NCBI GenBank assembly: GCA_029960065.1
Contig: JASCOF010000003.1
Coordinates: 434,001-498,000 of the forward strand
Reading direction: 5' to 3'
Origin: Flavobacteriaceae bacterium PS02336
GTDB lineage: Bacteria > Bacteroidota > Bacteroidia > Flavobacteriales > Flavobacteriaceae
Length of the DNA stretch: 64,000 nucleotides
A model generated the notes under the pieces. The model saw nothing but the letters and a program-made list of their open reading frames with translations. It searched no databases and was not told the DNA's origin. Positions 34,155 to 42,142 of the stretch are shown in pieces. Made by a program: the position numbers and the translations under genes. The stretch's first letter is position 1, and every line of letters starts with the position of its first letter.

Positions 34155-34171
34155 GGACACTAATAGTGTCC
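34155..34171. promoter_or_regulatory. Perfect palindrome upstream of the T9SS protein gene
   Basis: GGACACTA-A-TAGTGTCC has perfect 8-bp arms around one base, 83 bases ahead of the start codon. It is too short-looped for a terminator, and no long T-run follows, so an operator is the likelier reading. The regulator is unknown. Confidence 0.45.
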
Positions 34172-34254
34172 CAGCCTTTCTATTGATGTTATTTAAAATT
34201 TAGAGAAAGTATCGCCAGCGCATAAACCTTTTACTATTTTTTAAATCAACAACT

Positions 34255-35088
34255 ATGAAAAAACATTTCTTTTCACCACTATATTTTTTTGTTGCTCTAT
34301 GGATTTTTTTGTTCAATCCAATTCTTGTTCAGGGCGCCTCAATAAAGGCAGAAAGCAGTTTGCTACATTTTAAAACCCGTTATTTTTCAGGAGAAGCAGA
34401 CGCACCGCAGGAAGGCACACACCGAATCTGGCTTAATCTGACAAGCGATCAGGGAATTTTTAAACAACTATTAATAGGTTACACAGCAGGTGCTACCAAC
34501 GGATGGGATGTGAATTTTGATGCTATTAGTCTGGATGCCTATAAACCCGCAGATTTTTACAGCGTAAATGAAAATAGAAAACTGGCAATCCAAGGACGAG
34601 CAGTTCCCTTAGACCCTGCAGATACAGTGCCTTTAGGATACCGAGCTCTTTTCGCAGGGAATCTTAAAATATCAATAGATCACGCAGACGGCGACTTAAC
34701 CAATGCAGATGTTTACATTCAGGATAAGGAGACGGGAACTATTCACAACTTGAGGTTTGGCCCTTACAGCTTTTCAACCCTAAGCGGTACTTTTAATAAT
34801 CGTTTTGTGCTTAGATACACTGATAAAAATTTAGATGTTGATGAATTTAAAACTCATTCAGAAAATTTTACTGCTGTTTCAAAAGACCAGACAATCATTT
34901 TAAATTCAGCTGAAAGTACTTTACGAGAGGTTAGTGTTTTCGATATTTCTGGAAAACTGCTTTACAGCAGAACAAATATCGGCACTCCCCAATTAGAAAT
35001 CGACAGCATTCAGTCAGGCACTCAAATTTTATTGGTTAAAACAACATTAGAGAATGGATATATACTAACCAGGAAAATATTTTTTTAA
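34255..35088 (+). CDS. Secreted protein with type IX secretion (type A) sorting domain
   Basis: The 277-residue protein has a signal peptide (to about residue 27, LVQGAS), a beta-rich middle domain (~28-200) and a C-terminal T9SS type A sorting domain (~205-277; EVSVFDISGKLLYSR, then NGYILTRKIFF). T9SS exports it across the outer membrane for surface attachment or release. The middle domain matches no family I know. It sits alone inside the phytochrome/response-regulator island, with its own palindrome and terminator. Confidence 0.8.
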   Translation: MKKHFFSPLYFFVALWIFLFNPILVQGASIKAESSLLHFKTRYFSGEADAPQEGTHRIWLNLTSDQGIFKQLLIGYTAGATNGWDVNFDAISLDAYKPADFYSVNENRKLAIQGRAVPLDPADTVPLGYRALFAGNLKISIDHADGDLTNADVYIQDKETGTIHNLRFGPYSFSTLSGTFNNRFVLRYTDKNLDVDEFKTHSENFTAVSKDQTIILNSAESTLREVSVFDISGKLLYSRTNIGTPQLEIDSIQSGTQILLVKTTLENGYILTRKIFF

Positions 35089-35111
35089 TCTGCTGATAAA
35101 ACAGAAAAGAG

Positions 35112-35150
35112 AAAAAACCGCGGAATCAAAGTGATCTCCGCGGTTTTTTT
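35112..35150 (+). terminator. Intrinsic terminator of the T9SS protein gene
   Basis: AAAAAACCGCGGA (35112-35124) pairs perfectly with 35137-35149 around a 12-base loop and ends in T residues, 23 bases past the stop codon. Confidence 0.8.
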
Positions 35151-35502
35151 GATAAATAAATAAGAGAACATCTGGATAAAACTTGAATACTGCTGAATTG
35201 CAGCTGGGAATATCAAAAGATAAATTATGAAAAAGCATCGATTACAGTACCAATGAGACCAAAATCAGATCCAGATAAGACGCTGTTTTATTGAAATTTA
35301 CAATTCCGAATCCTCCAGAAATTTATATACAAGAAAATTTATAAGCTTTTGTCAAGCTTTAAGCGATGAATTTGAAACATCAAAAATCTGATTGTTTCTT
35401 TCCGTTTTAATTATCTAAATCAGTTAGAGAAGTACTCTACTAATAACCTGCAAACTGTATCAAAATACAAACCGTCACAAAAAACCTGAATTAGACCAGT
35501 TT

Positions 35503-35548
35503 TAAATTATATAAAATCATAACAGAATTCTATAATTAAATATGAGTC
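35503..35548 (+). repeat. Duplicated upstream element, copy 2
   Basis: taaattatataaa, spacer, then ttctataattaaatatgagt: partner of the copy at 33389-33433. Confidence 0.5.
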
Positions 35549-35557
35549 AGTCCAAGC

Positions 35558-35565
35558 TAGTTTTG
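35558..35565 (+). promoter_or_regulatory. -7 promoter box of the 72-aa small gene
   Basis: TAGTTTTG matches TAnnTTTG, 29 bases ahead of ATG 35595 and just downstream of the duplicated upstream element. Confidence 0.45.
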
Positions 35566-35594
35566 TAGCAGAAATCAACTATCAATACTTAACA

Positions 35595-35813
35595 ATGAGA
35601 TCTGTCACTGCCATTAACCCTCTTGAAGAATCCCCTGCCCTATTAAGTAGGGATTTTAGCGGTACAAAACTGCATTCTAAAAAATATAATCATTCGCCTG
35701 CATCATATTTATATCATAAACATGAAGAGGAACCTGATTTCGACTGCGAGTTTTTGTCCAGCACTGCTGAATATTTTCTTGAAAATGATTATATAAACAA
35801 TTTAGAACCTTAG
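35595..35813 (+). CDS. Small hypothetical protein (72 aa)
   Basis: The product is 72 residues, begins MRSVTAINPLEESPALLSRD and is acidic at its end (HKHEEEPDFDCEFLSS). The first half shares M-x-S and SPAL with the decayed frame at 33489, and the two share an upstream element, so they may be paralogues. It has a consensus -7 box. No known family. Past its stop the same frame reads a further 19 protein-like residues (DLVDYYGDYNLSLKHL), so it too could be truncated. Confidence 0.35.
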   Translation: MRSVTAINPLEESPALLSRDFSGTKLHSKKYNHSPASYLYHKHEEEPDFDCEFLSSTAEYFLENDYINNLEP

Positions 35814-36104
35814 AATGATCTAGTAGATTATTACGGTGATTATAATTTAAGCTTGAAGCATTTATGATCTTTATCTGGAACCAGCTAGAGTAATAAGCAA
35901 AAGTTGTTTTGTTGAGTTTGTGCCAGCGCTTAATAACAAGTAATTTTATTTCTAAGAGAATTAAGACCTCCTTGAGGCTTCTGCAAAATAAAGCAGAAAT
36001 AATAAAAAGAACGATTAAGAGAGGTAATTTACCTTTGTTTAGCGGAGTTTACCGCATATTAAAATTGTATATTTTAGATTACTGCAATAATTCAGAATAT
36101 TTCT

Positions 36105-36554
36105 ATGGCTCAAAAATTATTTAAACACGTCCTGCTGGCAGATGATGATCTGGATGACTGCGAATTTTTTTCCGATGTTTTTAAAACAAATTTCCCAGAT
36201 GTGAAATTAACAGTCTCAAATGACGGCAAAGTATTAATTAACCTGCTTGAAGGTCCGCCTGCCGCAGAAGCAGACATGATTTTTTTAGATCTTAATATGC
36301 CGATTTTATCAGGTCCCCAATGTCTTGAAAAGATTAGAACGTCATTGGAGCTTAACAAGCACATAGTCGTTATATTCAGTACTAGCAGCAGTCCCTCCGA
36401 CATCCAGAAAATGTATTCGCTTGGGGCGAATTATTTTATTACAAAGCCTGCTGAATATAGTGATTTATCTAAACTGATCAGCAAAGCAATGTTATTAGTA
36501 TCTCAGACTGATACTAGACAGCCTTCGTTTGAAAACTTTTATATTAAAATTTAA
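36105..36554 (+). CDS. Stand-alone CheY-like response regulator, paired with a PAS kinase
   Basis: This 149-residue receiver domain has acidic pocket DDD (residues 13-15), phospho-acceptor D62 (MIFLDLNMP), Ser/Thr 92-93 (FSTSSSPSDI) and K114 (ITKPAEY). No output domain. It ends 18 bases before the PAS histidine kinase gene on the same strand, so the two are co-transcribed and likely form a pathway. Confidence 0.88.
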   Translation: MAQKLFKHVLLADDDLDDCEFFSDVFKTNFPDVKLTVSNDGKVLINLLEGPPAAEADMIFLDLNMPILSGPQCLEKIRTSLELNKHIVVIFSTSSSPSDIQKMYSLGANYFITKPAEYSDLSKLISKAMLLVSQTDTRQPSFENFYIKI

Positions 36555-36572
36555 TTATTATTTTTTGCAGTC

Positions 36573-38069
36573 ATGATGGAACTTCCAGATTCAGTACGAG
36601 AAAATGTTTTACGCAATGTTATCGATACAGCGCCTTTTCCGATCGGAGTATACACGGGACATAAAATGAAAATTGTTCTGGCCAACCAGTGCATGATTAA
36701 AACCTATGGTAAAGGACCTGATGTGATAGGAACCAACTACACAGAAATTCTTCCTGAACTTGAAAATCAGCAGATATTTGATCAGCTCCGCAAGGTGCTG
36801 CATACTGGGAAAGCATATGAAGCAAAAAATGCAAGAGTTGATATCGTTGTGGATGGTGTACTGAAACCCCATTACTTTAATTATAACTTTACCCCTATCT
36901 TCGATTCGCAGGGTGAAGTCTATGGCGTAATGAATACAGCTGCTGAAGTTACCGAACTTAACGTAGCCAGACAGCAGACTATAGAGATCGAAAAAAAATT
37001 AAGACTTGCTGTAGAATCTTCGCAGCTTGGCACATTCGAAATTGATATCAATAAGGGAATTATAGCAGGTTCAAAACGTTTTATAAACTTTTTTGAATTA
37101 GAAAAACGGGAGTTTACCTTTAGTAATTTACTCACTTTTATCCATGTTGAAGATAAGAGACTTTGGCAGGATGCACTTATGGAAGTCTCCGACACTGTGG
37201 ACTTAAATTGTGAAATAAGAATAATTATCAATGAGAAACTGCACTGGATGAAATTTTCCGGCACCCTCTCTGAAAGCGATAATAAAGAAAATATTATAGT
37301 CGGAATCGCTCAGGATATTACGGAGCAGAAAAAGAATGCCCAAGAACTTATCCAGCTTGTGGAACAGCGCACTCTAGAACTTAAACGTTCAAATGACGAC
37401 CTAAAACAGTTTGGGCATGTCATCAGCCATGATTTAAAAGAACCGGTCCGCAAGGTTCTGTTATTTTCAAATATTCTAAAGGATGATATAAACAATGGAC
37501 CAACGCCAAAAATTAGCCAATATGCCGAGAAAATAAATAAAAGTGCTGCACGTCTGACCGAGATGATTGATTCCATATTAAACTATTCTTCCGCCGGCAG
37601 TCCTGATTTGGAAGAGTCAGTTGATCTGAATTATATTATAGAAAGCATAAAAGAGGATCTCGAAATAAAAATTCTGGAAAAACATGCACTAATTGAATAT
37701 TTAAAATTTCCCTTGATTCGCGGGTCGAAAATTTTATTTCATCAGCTGTTTTATAACCTGATTGCCAATTCGCTGAAATTTTCCCGTGACAACTTCGATT
37801 CTTATATTAAAATTGAATACAGCATTGATGCTGAAAGTTTAAAAATCAGAGTAGCTGACAATGGTATAGGAATTGCAGCTGAAAATTCCCAAAAAATTTT
37901 TAATGTTTTTGAGAGACTGCATTCCAAAGATGCTTATGAAGGAACAGGGTTAGGACTTGCACTATGTAAAAAAATTGTAGAACGGCATGGCGGAAAAATG
38001 ATAAATATTAACTCTGAAGATACAGGTGCCATTTTTGAAATTACCCTGCCGGCATCTATTTTGCAGTAA
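36573..38069 (+). CDS. PAS-domain sensor histidine kinase (cytoplasmic)
   Basis: The 498-residue protein has no membrane helix. Two PAS domains (~10-135, ~145-250; second one ends IVGIAQDITEQKK), a short coiled coil, then HisKA with H286 in ISHDLKEPVRK and a complete HATPase (N box LFYNLIANSLKFS, G1 DNGIGI, F box FNVFERLHSKD, G2 GTGLGLAL). H-box and F-box wording matches the phytochrome-type light-responsive kinase group. ATG 36576 is an equally good start. A close relative of the same layout is encoded at 60264-61772. The ligand of the PAS domains is unknown. Confidence 0.88.
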   Translation: MMELPDSVRENVLRNVIDTAPFPIGVYTGHKMKIVLANQCMIKTYGKGPDVIGTNYTEILPELENQQIFDQLRKVLHTGKAYEAKNARVDIVVDGVLKPHYFNYNFTPIFDSQGEVYGVMNTAAEVTELNVARQQTIEIEKKLRLAVESSQLGTFEIDINKGIIAGSKRFINFFELEKREFTFSNLLTFIHVEDKRLWQDALMEVSDTVDLNCEIRIIINEKLHWMKFSGTLSESDNKENIIVGIAQDITEQKKNAQELIQLVEQRTLELKRSNDDLKQFGHVISHDLKEPVRKVLLFSNILKDDINNGPTPKISQYAEKINKSAARLTEMIDSILNYSSAGSPDLEESVDLNYIIESIKEDLEIKILEKHALIEYLKFPLIRGSKILFHQLFYNLIANSLKFSRDNFDSYIKIEYSIDAESLKIRVADNGIGIAAENSQKIFNVFERLHSKDAYEGTGLGLALCKKIVERHGGKMININSEDTGAIFEITLPASILQ

Positions 38070-38253
38070 TGAAGTTTTACAATTCTGACATACACAAGTT
38101 AAACAGTCCAAATTGCATGTTAATACTATTTCTCATGCTTTGAATTAAAATCAAATGTGTAAATTTTAGATAAAGAACCTTTATTGCGTATTGAATAACT
38201 AAAAAATTTTCTATTTAAATTCTCTAAAACCGTAATACAGATCAATCGGCTTG

Positions 38254-38700
38254 TTATATAAGACGAAATTTTTGTCTGTTATCTAGAAAATTCCAATCCA
38301 TATTCATAACCTCACTCAGAAACAATCTCATAAGCTGAAATGAATTTGGTTTGACGGCATAAAATGAGGCTCCCAGTTCATGAGCCGATTCAATATCTGA
38401 AGGGTCATTGCTGGTAGAGAGTATAATAACCTTTACATTTTTTAAATCTCCATCCTGCATTTTGATTTCTTTGAGGCACTCGAGACCACTTTTTCCAGGC
38501 ATATTTATATCAAGGAAAATAAGATCCGGAATCACTACTTTACTTTCTAGAAGACTTTCCATAAGATACATCCCATCCTCTAATTGCTTTATAACAGCAT
38601 CAGGATCAACCTCCAAAAGTACATCGGCTAAAAAGTCTCTGTCATCTTCATCATCATCTACTATGAAGATATTGCGGAAAGTATTTTTTGGAGCAGCCAT
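38254..38700 (-). CDS. Stand-alone CheY-like response regulator
   Basis: This 148-residue receiver has acidic pocket DDDEDD (15-20), phospho-acceptor D64 (LIFLDINMPGKSG), Ser/Thr 95-96 and K117 (AVKPNS). It is most like the 32515 regulator (both end the motif with KPNS). It lies downstream of the phytochrome gene on the same strand, separated by 285 bases with a hairpin and a 19-base homopolymer, and converges with the PAS kinase gene. Confidence 0.88.
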   Translation of the reverse strand: MAAPKNTFRNIFIVDDDEDDRDFLADVLLEVDPDAVIKQLEDGMYLMESLLESKVVIPDLIFLDINMPGKSGLECLKEIKMQDGDLKNVKVIILSTSNDPSDIESAHELGASFYAVKPNSFQLMRLFLSEVMNMDWNFLDNRQKFRLI

Positions 38701-38727
38701 AATAACTAATTAGCAGTAAGGAGAGAG

Positions 38728-38746
38728 AAAAAAAAAAAAAAAAAAA
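38728..38746. repeat. 19-base A/T homopolymer upstream of a response regulator
   Basis: An uninterrupted run of 19 A (T on the coding strand) lies 28 bases upstream of the response-regulator start codon at 38700. Runs of this length change by slippage, so it could tune expression between cells, or be a simple assembly artefact. Confidence 0.6.
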
Positions 38747-38898
38747 TCGAAAATCAGCAAATATTTATCTGAATTATATGTTTATGAAAATATATAAAGA
38801 CAGAATTATATCTAGAAAATGGATTATTAAAAGCAAAGATAGTTAATATATTTAGAATTGGCCCATCTGTACTTTCATCGAAGCGCCACAAAACTTTA

Positions 38899-38939
38899 CG
38901 TTTGGCTCTAGTCGAAATTTATTCTAGTAGAGCCAAACG
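38899..38939. terminator. Perfect 12-bp hairpin downstream of the phytochrome gene
   Basis: CGTTTGGCTCTA (38899-38910) pairs perfectly with TAGAGCCAAACG (38928-38939) across 17 bases. No T-run follows on either strand. It lies 47 bases past the phytochrome stop and is the best candidate for its transcript end. Confidence 0.5.
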
Positions 38940-38985
38940 AAAATTAGGCAGTAAAAATACAAATTTATATACTTTTAAAATAGAT

Positions 38986-41253
38986 TCAAATTAGTGTATC
39001 CTCAGGATCACATGGGAAATAAATGGTTATACTCGCCCCTTCTCCCGCTTTTCCTTCGGCAGTAATTGTTCCGCCTAATGTCTGCATGATTTTTTTACAT
39101 AGCGCCAGCCCAATTCCTGATCCGCTGTATTCCTGCTGCGTATGAAGCCTTGTAAAGACTTTAAATAAAGAATCTGCATGAATTTGGTCAAAACCGATTC
39201 CATTATCTGAAAATTTAACCCAATTACAATATACATGAAATAGATGCTTTATAATTACCGGTTCCTGTGAAGCAGTTATCTTTATTACAGGCGAACGGTC
39301 CGGCGAAGCATATTTTAAGGAATTTTGTATAATATTTAAGAATAGCTGCTTCATTAAAAAGGCTACTGCCTGTACTTCAGGAAGTTTCTCACACTCTATA
39401 ACCGCATTATTTTCTGAAACTGCCTCGCTTATTTCATCTACTACAGATTCAAAAATTAGATTAAGATCTATTTTTTCAGCTGCCTCTCTGGTATTTTTAA
39501 TCCTAGTGTATTTCAAGATATCTTGCAACAGTTCACGCATTCTTGAAGCAGATTTTGAGACACGATTTAGAGAATCAAAATCGGGATCTTCATGTTTACC
39601 TGCTTTTTCCGCAAGCAGCTTGGAAGTAATCATCTGTATTTTTCTAAGAGGCTCCTGCAGATCATGCGTACTGATCCAGTTTATATTTTCGAGTTCAGAA
39701 TTGGTTTCCTTTAAAATTTCACTTTGAAGCCTGTATTTTTCTTCTTCCTCACTAAGCAGAATCATCATTAAATTATTATGAAGGGAATGTGCATATTTTG
39801 CAGCTGAATTTATTTCGTACTGCCTCCAGATGCTACTCTGTCCTTTAACAACCTGTTTCCATGTATTGAATGAGTTTCTTGGATGCAGCCCTTTTTCGTC
39901 CTTAACTATGCTTTTCTCCGGATCACCTGCCCAGTTAATTTCTGAAACAGTTTCCGGTCTGTACCAAATTATGTGATTTGAATTTCCTAGAGGATGATAA
40001 ATTACTCCGGCAAAATCGGAACATCTTTCTAAGTCAGGAAAATCATCGCTTATTTTTCTAGTCACATAAAACTCAGCGGATCTTTTATTCTCCGCCTGCT
40101 CAACAAAAGCTTTTATCTGATCATCATCAGGGGTTAAACCGTTCTTATAAATTTTATCTCTAAATGATATCGAAACTCCTCCAGAATTGCACAAGATCAA
40201 CAGCTCTGGCATTTTGATAATAGTATTCAAAGAATCTTCAGCCAGCGGTAAGTCATGAGCTGTTAAATGCTCTAACGCTTCGATGGATTTCTTAGCATTG
40301 ATATTTTCGTCATTTGATTCCCGTATATCAATCTGTGAAGTAATAAACTGGCCTTGAAGTTTTGCAGCAAGCCGCACTGCCGGCGAAATATTTTTTTCTG
40401 AATAATGATGGCAGGCAATCAGCCCCCATAAGCGGTCATGATGAATCAGCGAAATGGTCAGCGTTGCTCCTACCCCCATATTTTTGAGATACTGCACATG
40501 AATGGGAGAAGTGCTTCTTAAAATCGAAAGACTTAAATCAAGGTTTTTATCCTCTTTATCATCAATGGTAAAAATGGGAACGGGCTGGTAATTAATATCG
40601 ACAATTAATCTAAGCTCATTCCTGATGTACAATTGCCTTGCCTGTGACGGAATATCGGTATGGGGATAATGAAGTCCTAAAAACGGCTCAAGGTCATTTC
40701 TGCAGCTTTCAGCATAAACCTCACCATTATACTGTTCATCAAAACGATAAATCATTACACGGTCATATCCTGTTATTTCCCTGGTTCCCTCTGCTACCAG
40801 CGCACAAAGATCTTTCAGCGATTTTGTATTGTTCATCTGTGTTACAAACTGAATAGTCTGCGTGTAAACATCTCCTAGAATCTGTTTATCGAACTGTGGC
40901 TCAGCCTCTAGAACATAAACAGCATCACTCTGATGAATATTAACCTGAAATTTTTTTCCGAGCAGTTCTATTTCCAGCGGAAATACATCCTGCACTTTAT
41001 CAGAATTTATATAATTAGAAATTCGCTGCTGTGCCTCGCTTCCAAAAACAGTTTCAAATTTATTTCCTAACACCTGGGTATGGCTTAAATCAATGAAAGA
41101 CGAAATATTACCGGTGCAGTAGTCTATTATCCAATCATCAGCAAGTCCGATTAAAAAACCATGCGGCTGGATTTGTCCAGGGATATGTATGGGCTCTTGG
41201 TCACAATTGGTTAAAGTAACCAGATCGCGGTTAACTATATCTTTAATGTTCAT
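38986..41253 (-). CDS. Bacteriophytochrome histidine kinase
   Basis: The 755-residue protein has full photosensory layout: PAS (~10-125), GAF (~140-310), PHY (~325-505) and a histidine kinase. The biliverdin-attaching cysteine is present at residue 17 (NCDQEPIHIPG). The GAF motif is PHTDIP (197-202, usually PASDIP), the chromophore-contacting His is in ACHHY, and the PHY tongue reads HPRNSF (~455). The kinase has H530 (THDLQEPLRK), DNGIGF and GSGIGLAL. It should sense red/far-red light and phosphorylate a separate receiver. No receiver is fused; four stand-alone ones are encoded nearby. No heme oxygenase (bphO) gene is seen in the window. Confidence 0.93.
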   Translation of the reverse strand: MNIKDIVNRDLVTLTNCDQEPIHIPGQIQPHGFLIGLADDWIIDYCTGNISSFIDLSHTQVLGNKFETVFGSEAQQRISNYINSDKVQDVFPLEIELLGKKFQVNIHQSDAVYVLEAEPQFDKQILGDVYTQTIQFVTQMNNTKSLKDLCALVAEGTREITGYDRVMIYRFDEQYNGEVYAESCRNDLEPFLGLHYPHTDIPSQARQLYIRNELRLIVDINYQPVPIFTIDDKEDKNLDLSLSILRSTSPIHVQYLKNMGVGATLTISLIHHDRLWGLIACHHYSEKNISPAVRLAAKLQGQFITSQIDIRESNDENINAKKSIEALEHLTAHDLPLAEDSLNTIIKMPELLILCNSGGVSISFRDKIYKNGLTPDDDQIKAFVEQAENKRSAEFYVTRKISDDFPDLERCSDFAGVIYHPLGNSNHIIWYRPETVSEINWAGDPEKSIVKDEKGLHPRNSFNTWKQVVKGQSSIWRQYEINSAAKYAHSLHNNLMMILLSEEEEKYRLQSEILKETNSELENINWISTHDLQEPLRKIQMITSKLLAEKAGKHEDPDFDSLNRVSKSASRMRELLQDILKYTRIKNTREAAEKIDLNLIFESVVDEISEAVSENNAVIECEKLPEVQAVAFLMKQLFLNIIQNSLKYASPDRSPVIKITASQEPVIIKHLFHVYCNWVKFSDNGIGFDQIHADSLFKVFTRLHTQQEYSGSGIGLALCKKIMQTLGGTITAEGKAGEGASITIYFPCDPEDTLI

Positions 41254-41376
41254 TAAAATAATTGAATTTAGAAAGTATGAATGTATGCTTTTAGAACAGC
41301 AAACTTTACCTTTAGTTTTAATAGAATAATTGTAATATTATTAATATCTGCAAATCAAAAATGATTTTTAATGAAT

Positions 41377-41832
41377 CTAACTAAATGGATAAATGTTTTC
41401 TGGTAAATTGGAGTGCATACTCTCCAGTGTACTTTTCAAATCAGTCTGCACTCCAACACAGAGCTGCTGCATTATCACTTGTAATTCACTAAAATCAGAA
41501 GGCTTAACAATGTAAGCTTCCGCTCCTAATGAATGTGCTTCATGTATCCCTTTCAAAGCATTGGAAGTTGCCATCATTATAACTGGAACATTTCCAAACT
41601 TCAAATCCTGCTTAATAAGCTTTAATAGTTCCCAGCCGTTCATTTTTGGCATTCCCGCATCTAATAATATCAAATCAGGCAGTGAATCCAATTCGGAAAG
41701 TAATTGAAGTGCCGCATCACCGCTGTCCACAAATTTAATTGCAAAAGCTTCTTCTGTTCCCTTCATTGCCCACTTAAAAAATTCCGCATCGTCAAAATCA
41801 TCATCTACCAGTAAAATTATTTTTCTATCCAT
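41377..41832 (-). CDS. Stand-alone CheY-like response regulator upstream of the phytochrome
   Basis: This 151-residue receiver has acidic pocket VDDDFDD (9-15), phospho-acceptor D58 (LILLDAGMPKMNG), Thr/Ser 89-90 (MATSNA) and K110 (IVKPSDF). It lies 123 bases upstream of the phytochrome gene on the same strand, the usual place of a phytochrome partner receiver. It is a candidate direct phosphate acceptor of that kinase. Of the four receivers in the island this one is closest to the phytochrome start. Confidence 0.88.
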   Translation of the reverse strand: MDRKIILLVDDDFDDAEFFKWAMKGTEEAFAIKFVDSGDAALQLLSELDSLPDLILLDAGMPKMNGWELLKLIKQDLKFGNVPVIMMATSNALKGIHEAHSLGAEAYIVKPSDFSELQVIMQQLCVGVQTDLKSTLESMHSNLPENIYPFS

Positions 41833-42142
41833 TATATAAATATAGTATTACAGCAATTTTATGAGCTGCAATGATGTACGTAAATTTAAGCATCCATTCT
41901 ATGTAAAGCAAGAGAAAACAATAGTATATTCTTAAAGCTGAAACACTGTCAAAGGTAAATTTCCTTTTTTAATGGAATACTTTTTTTATTTTAATTGTTA
42001 GTAATCTCTTAAACAGCTAATTTAATTCAATGCAAGGGACTCTTACAAGTTTCCATTTTATCAAAAAAAACAATCTGATAAGAAGTAACTACTTTAATAT
42101 TGCAGTCCCTAAAGATATATCATAAAAAACTTTAGTTATCTG
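41833..42142. other. Intergenic stretch between response regulator and SDR genes
   Basis: 310 AT-rich bases with no convincing hairpin, promoter or frame. Confidence 0.3.

Noticed and set aside
35909..36124. Plus-strand 71-codon frame before the response regulator
   Set aside because: It overlaps the true start of the response-regulator gene out of frame and has random-like residue content.
38899..38939. Remnant of an insertion sequence end
   Set aside because: The arms are perfect but only 12 bp, there is no transposase text nearby and no target-site duplication is visible.
32515..41832. Horizontally acquired island
   Set aside because: No integrase, transposase or sharp base-composition change was seen; the tRNA at 31830 is 600 bases away and no copy of its 3' end was found in the island.
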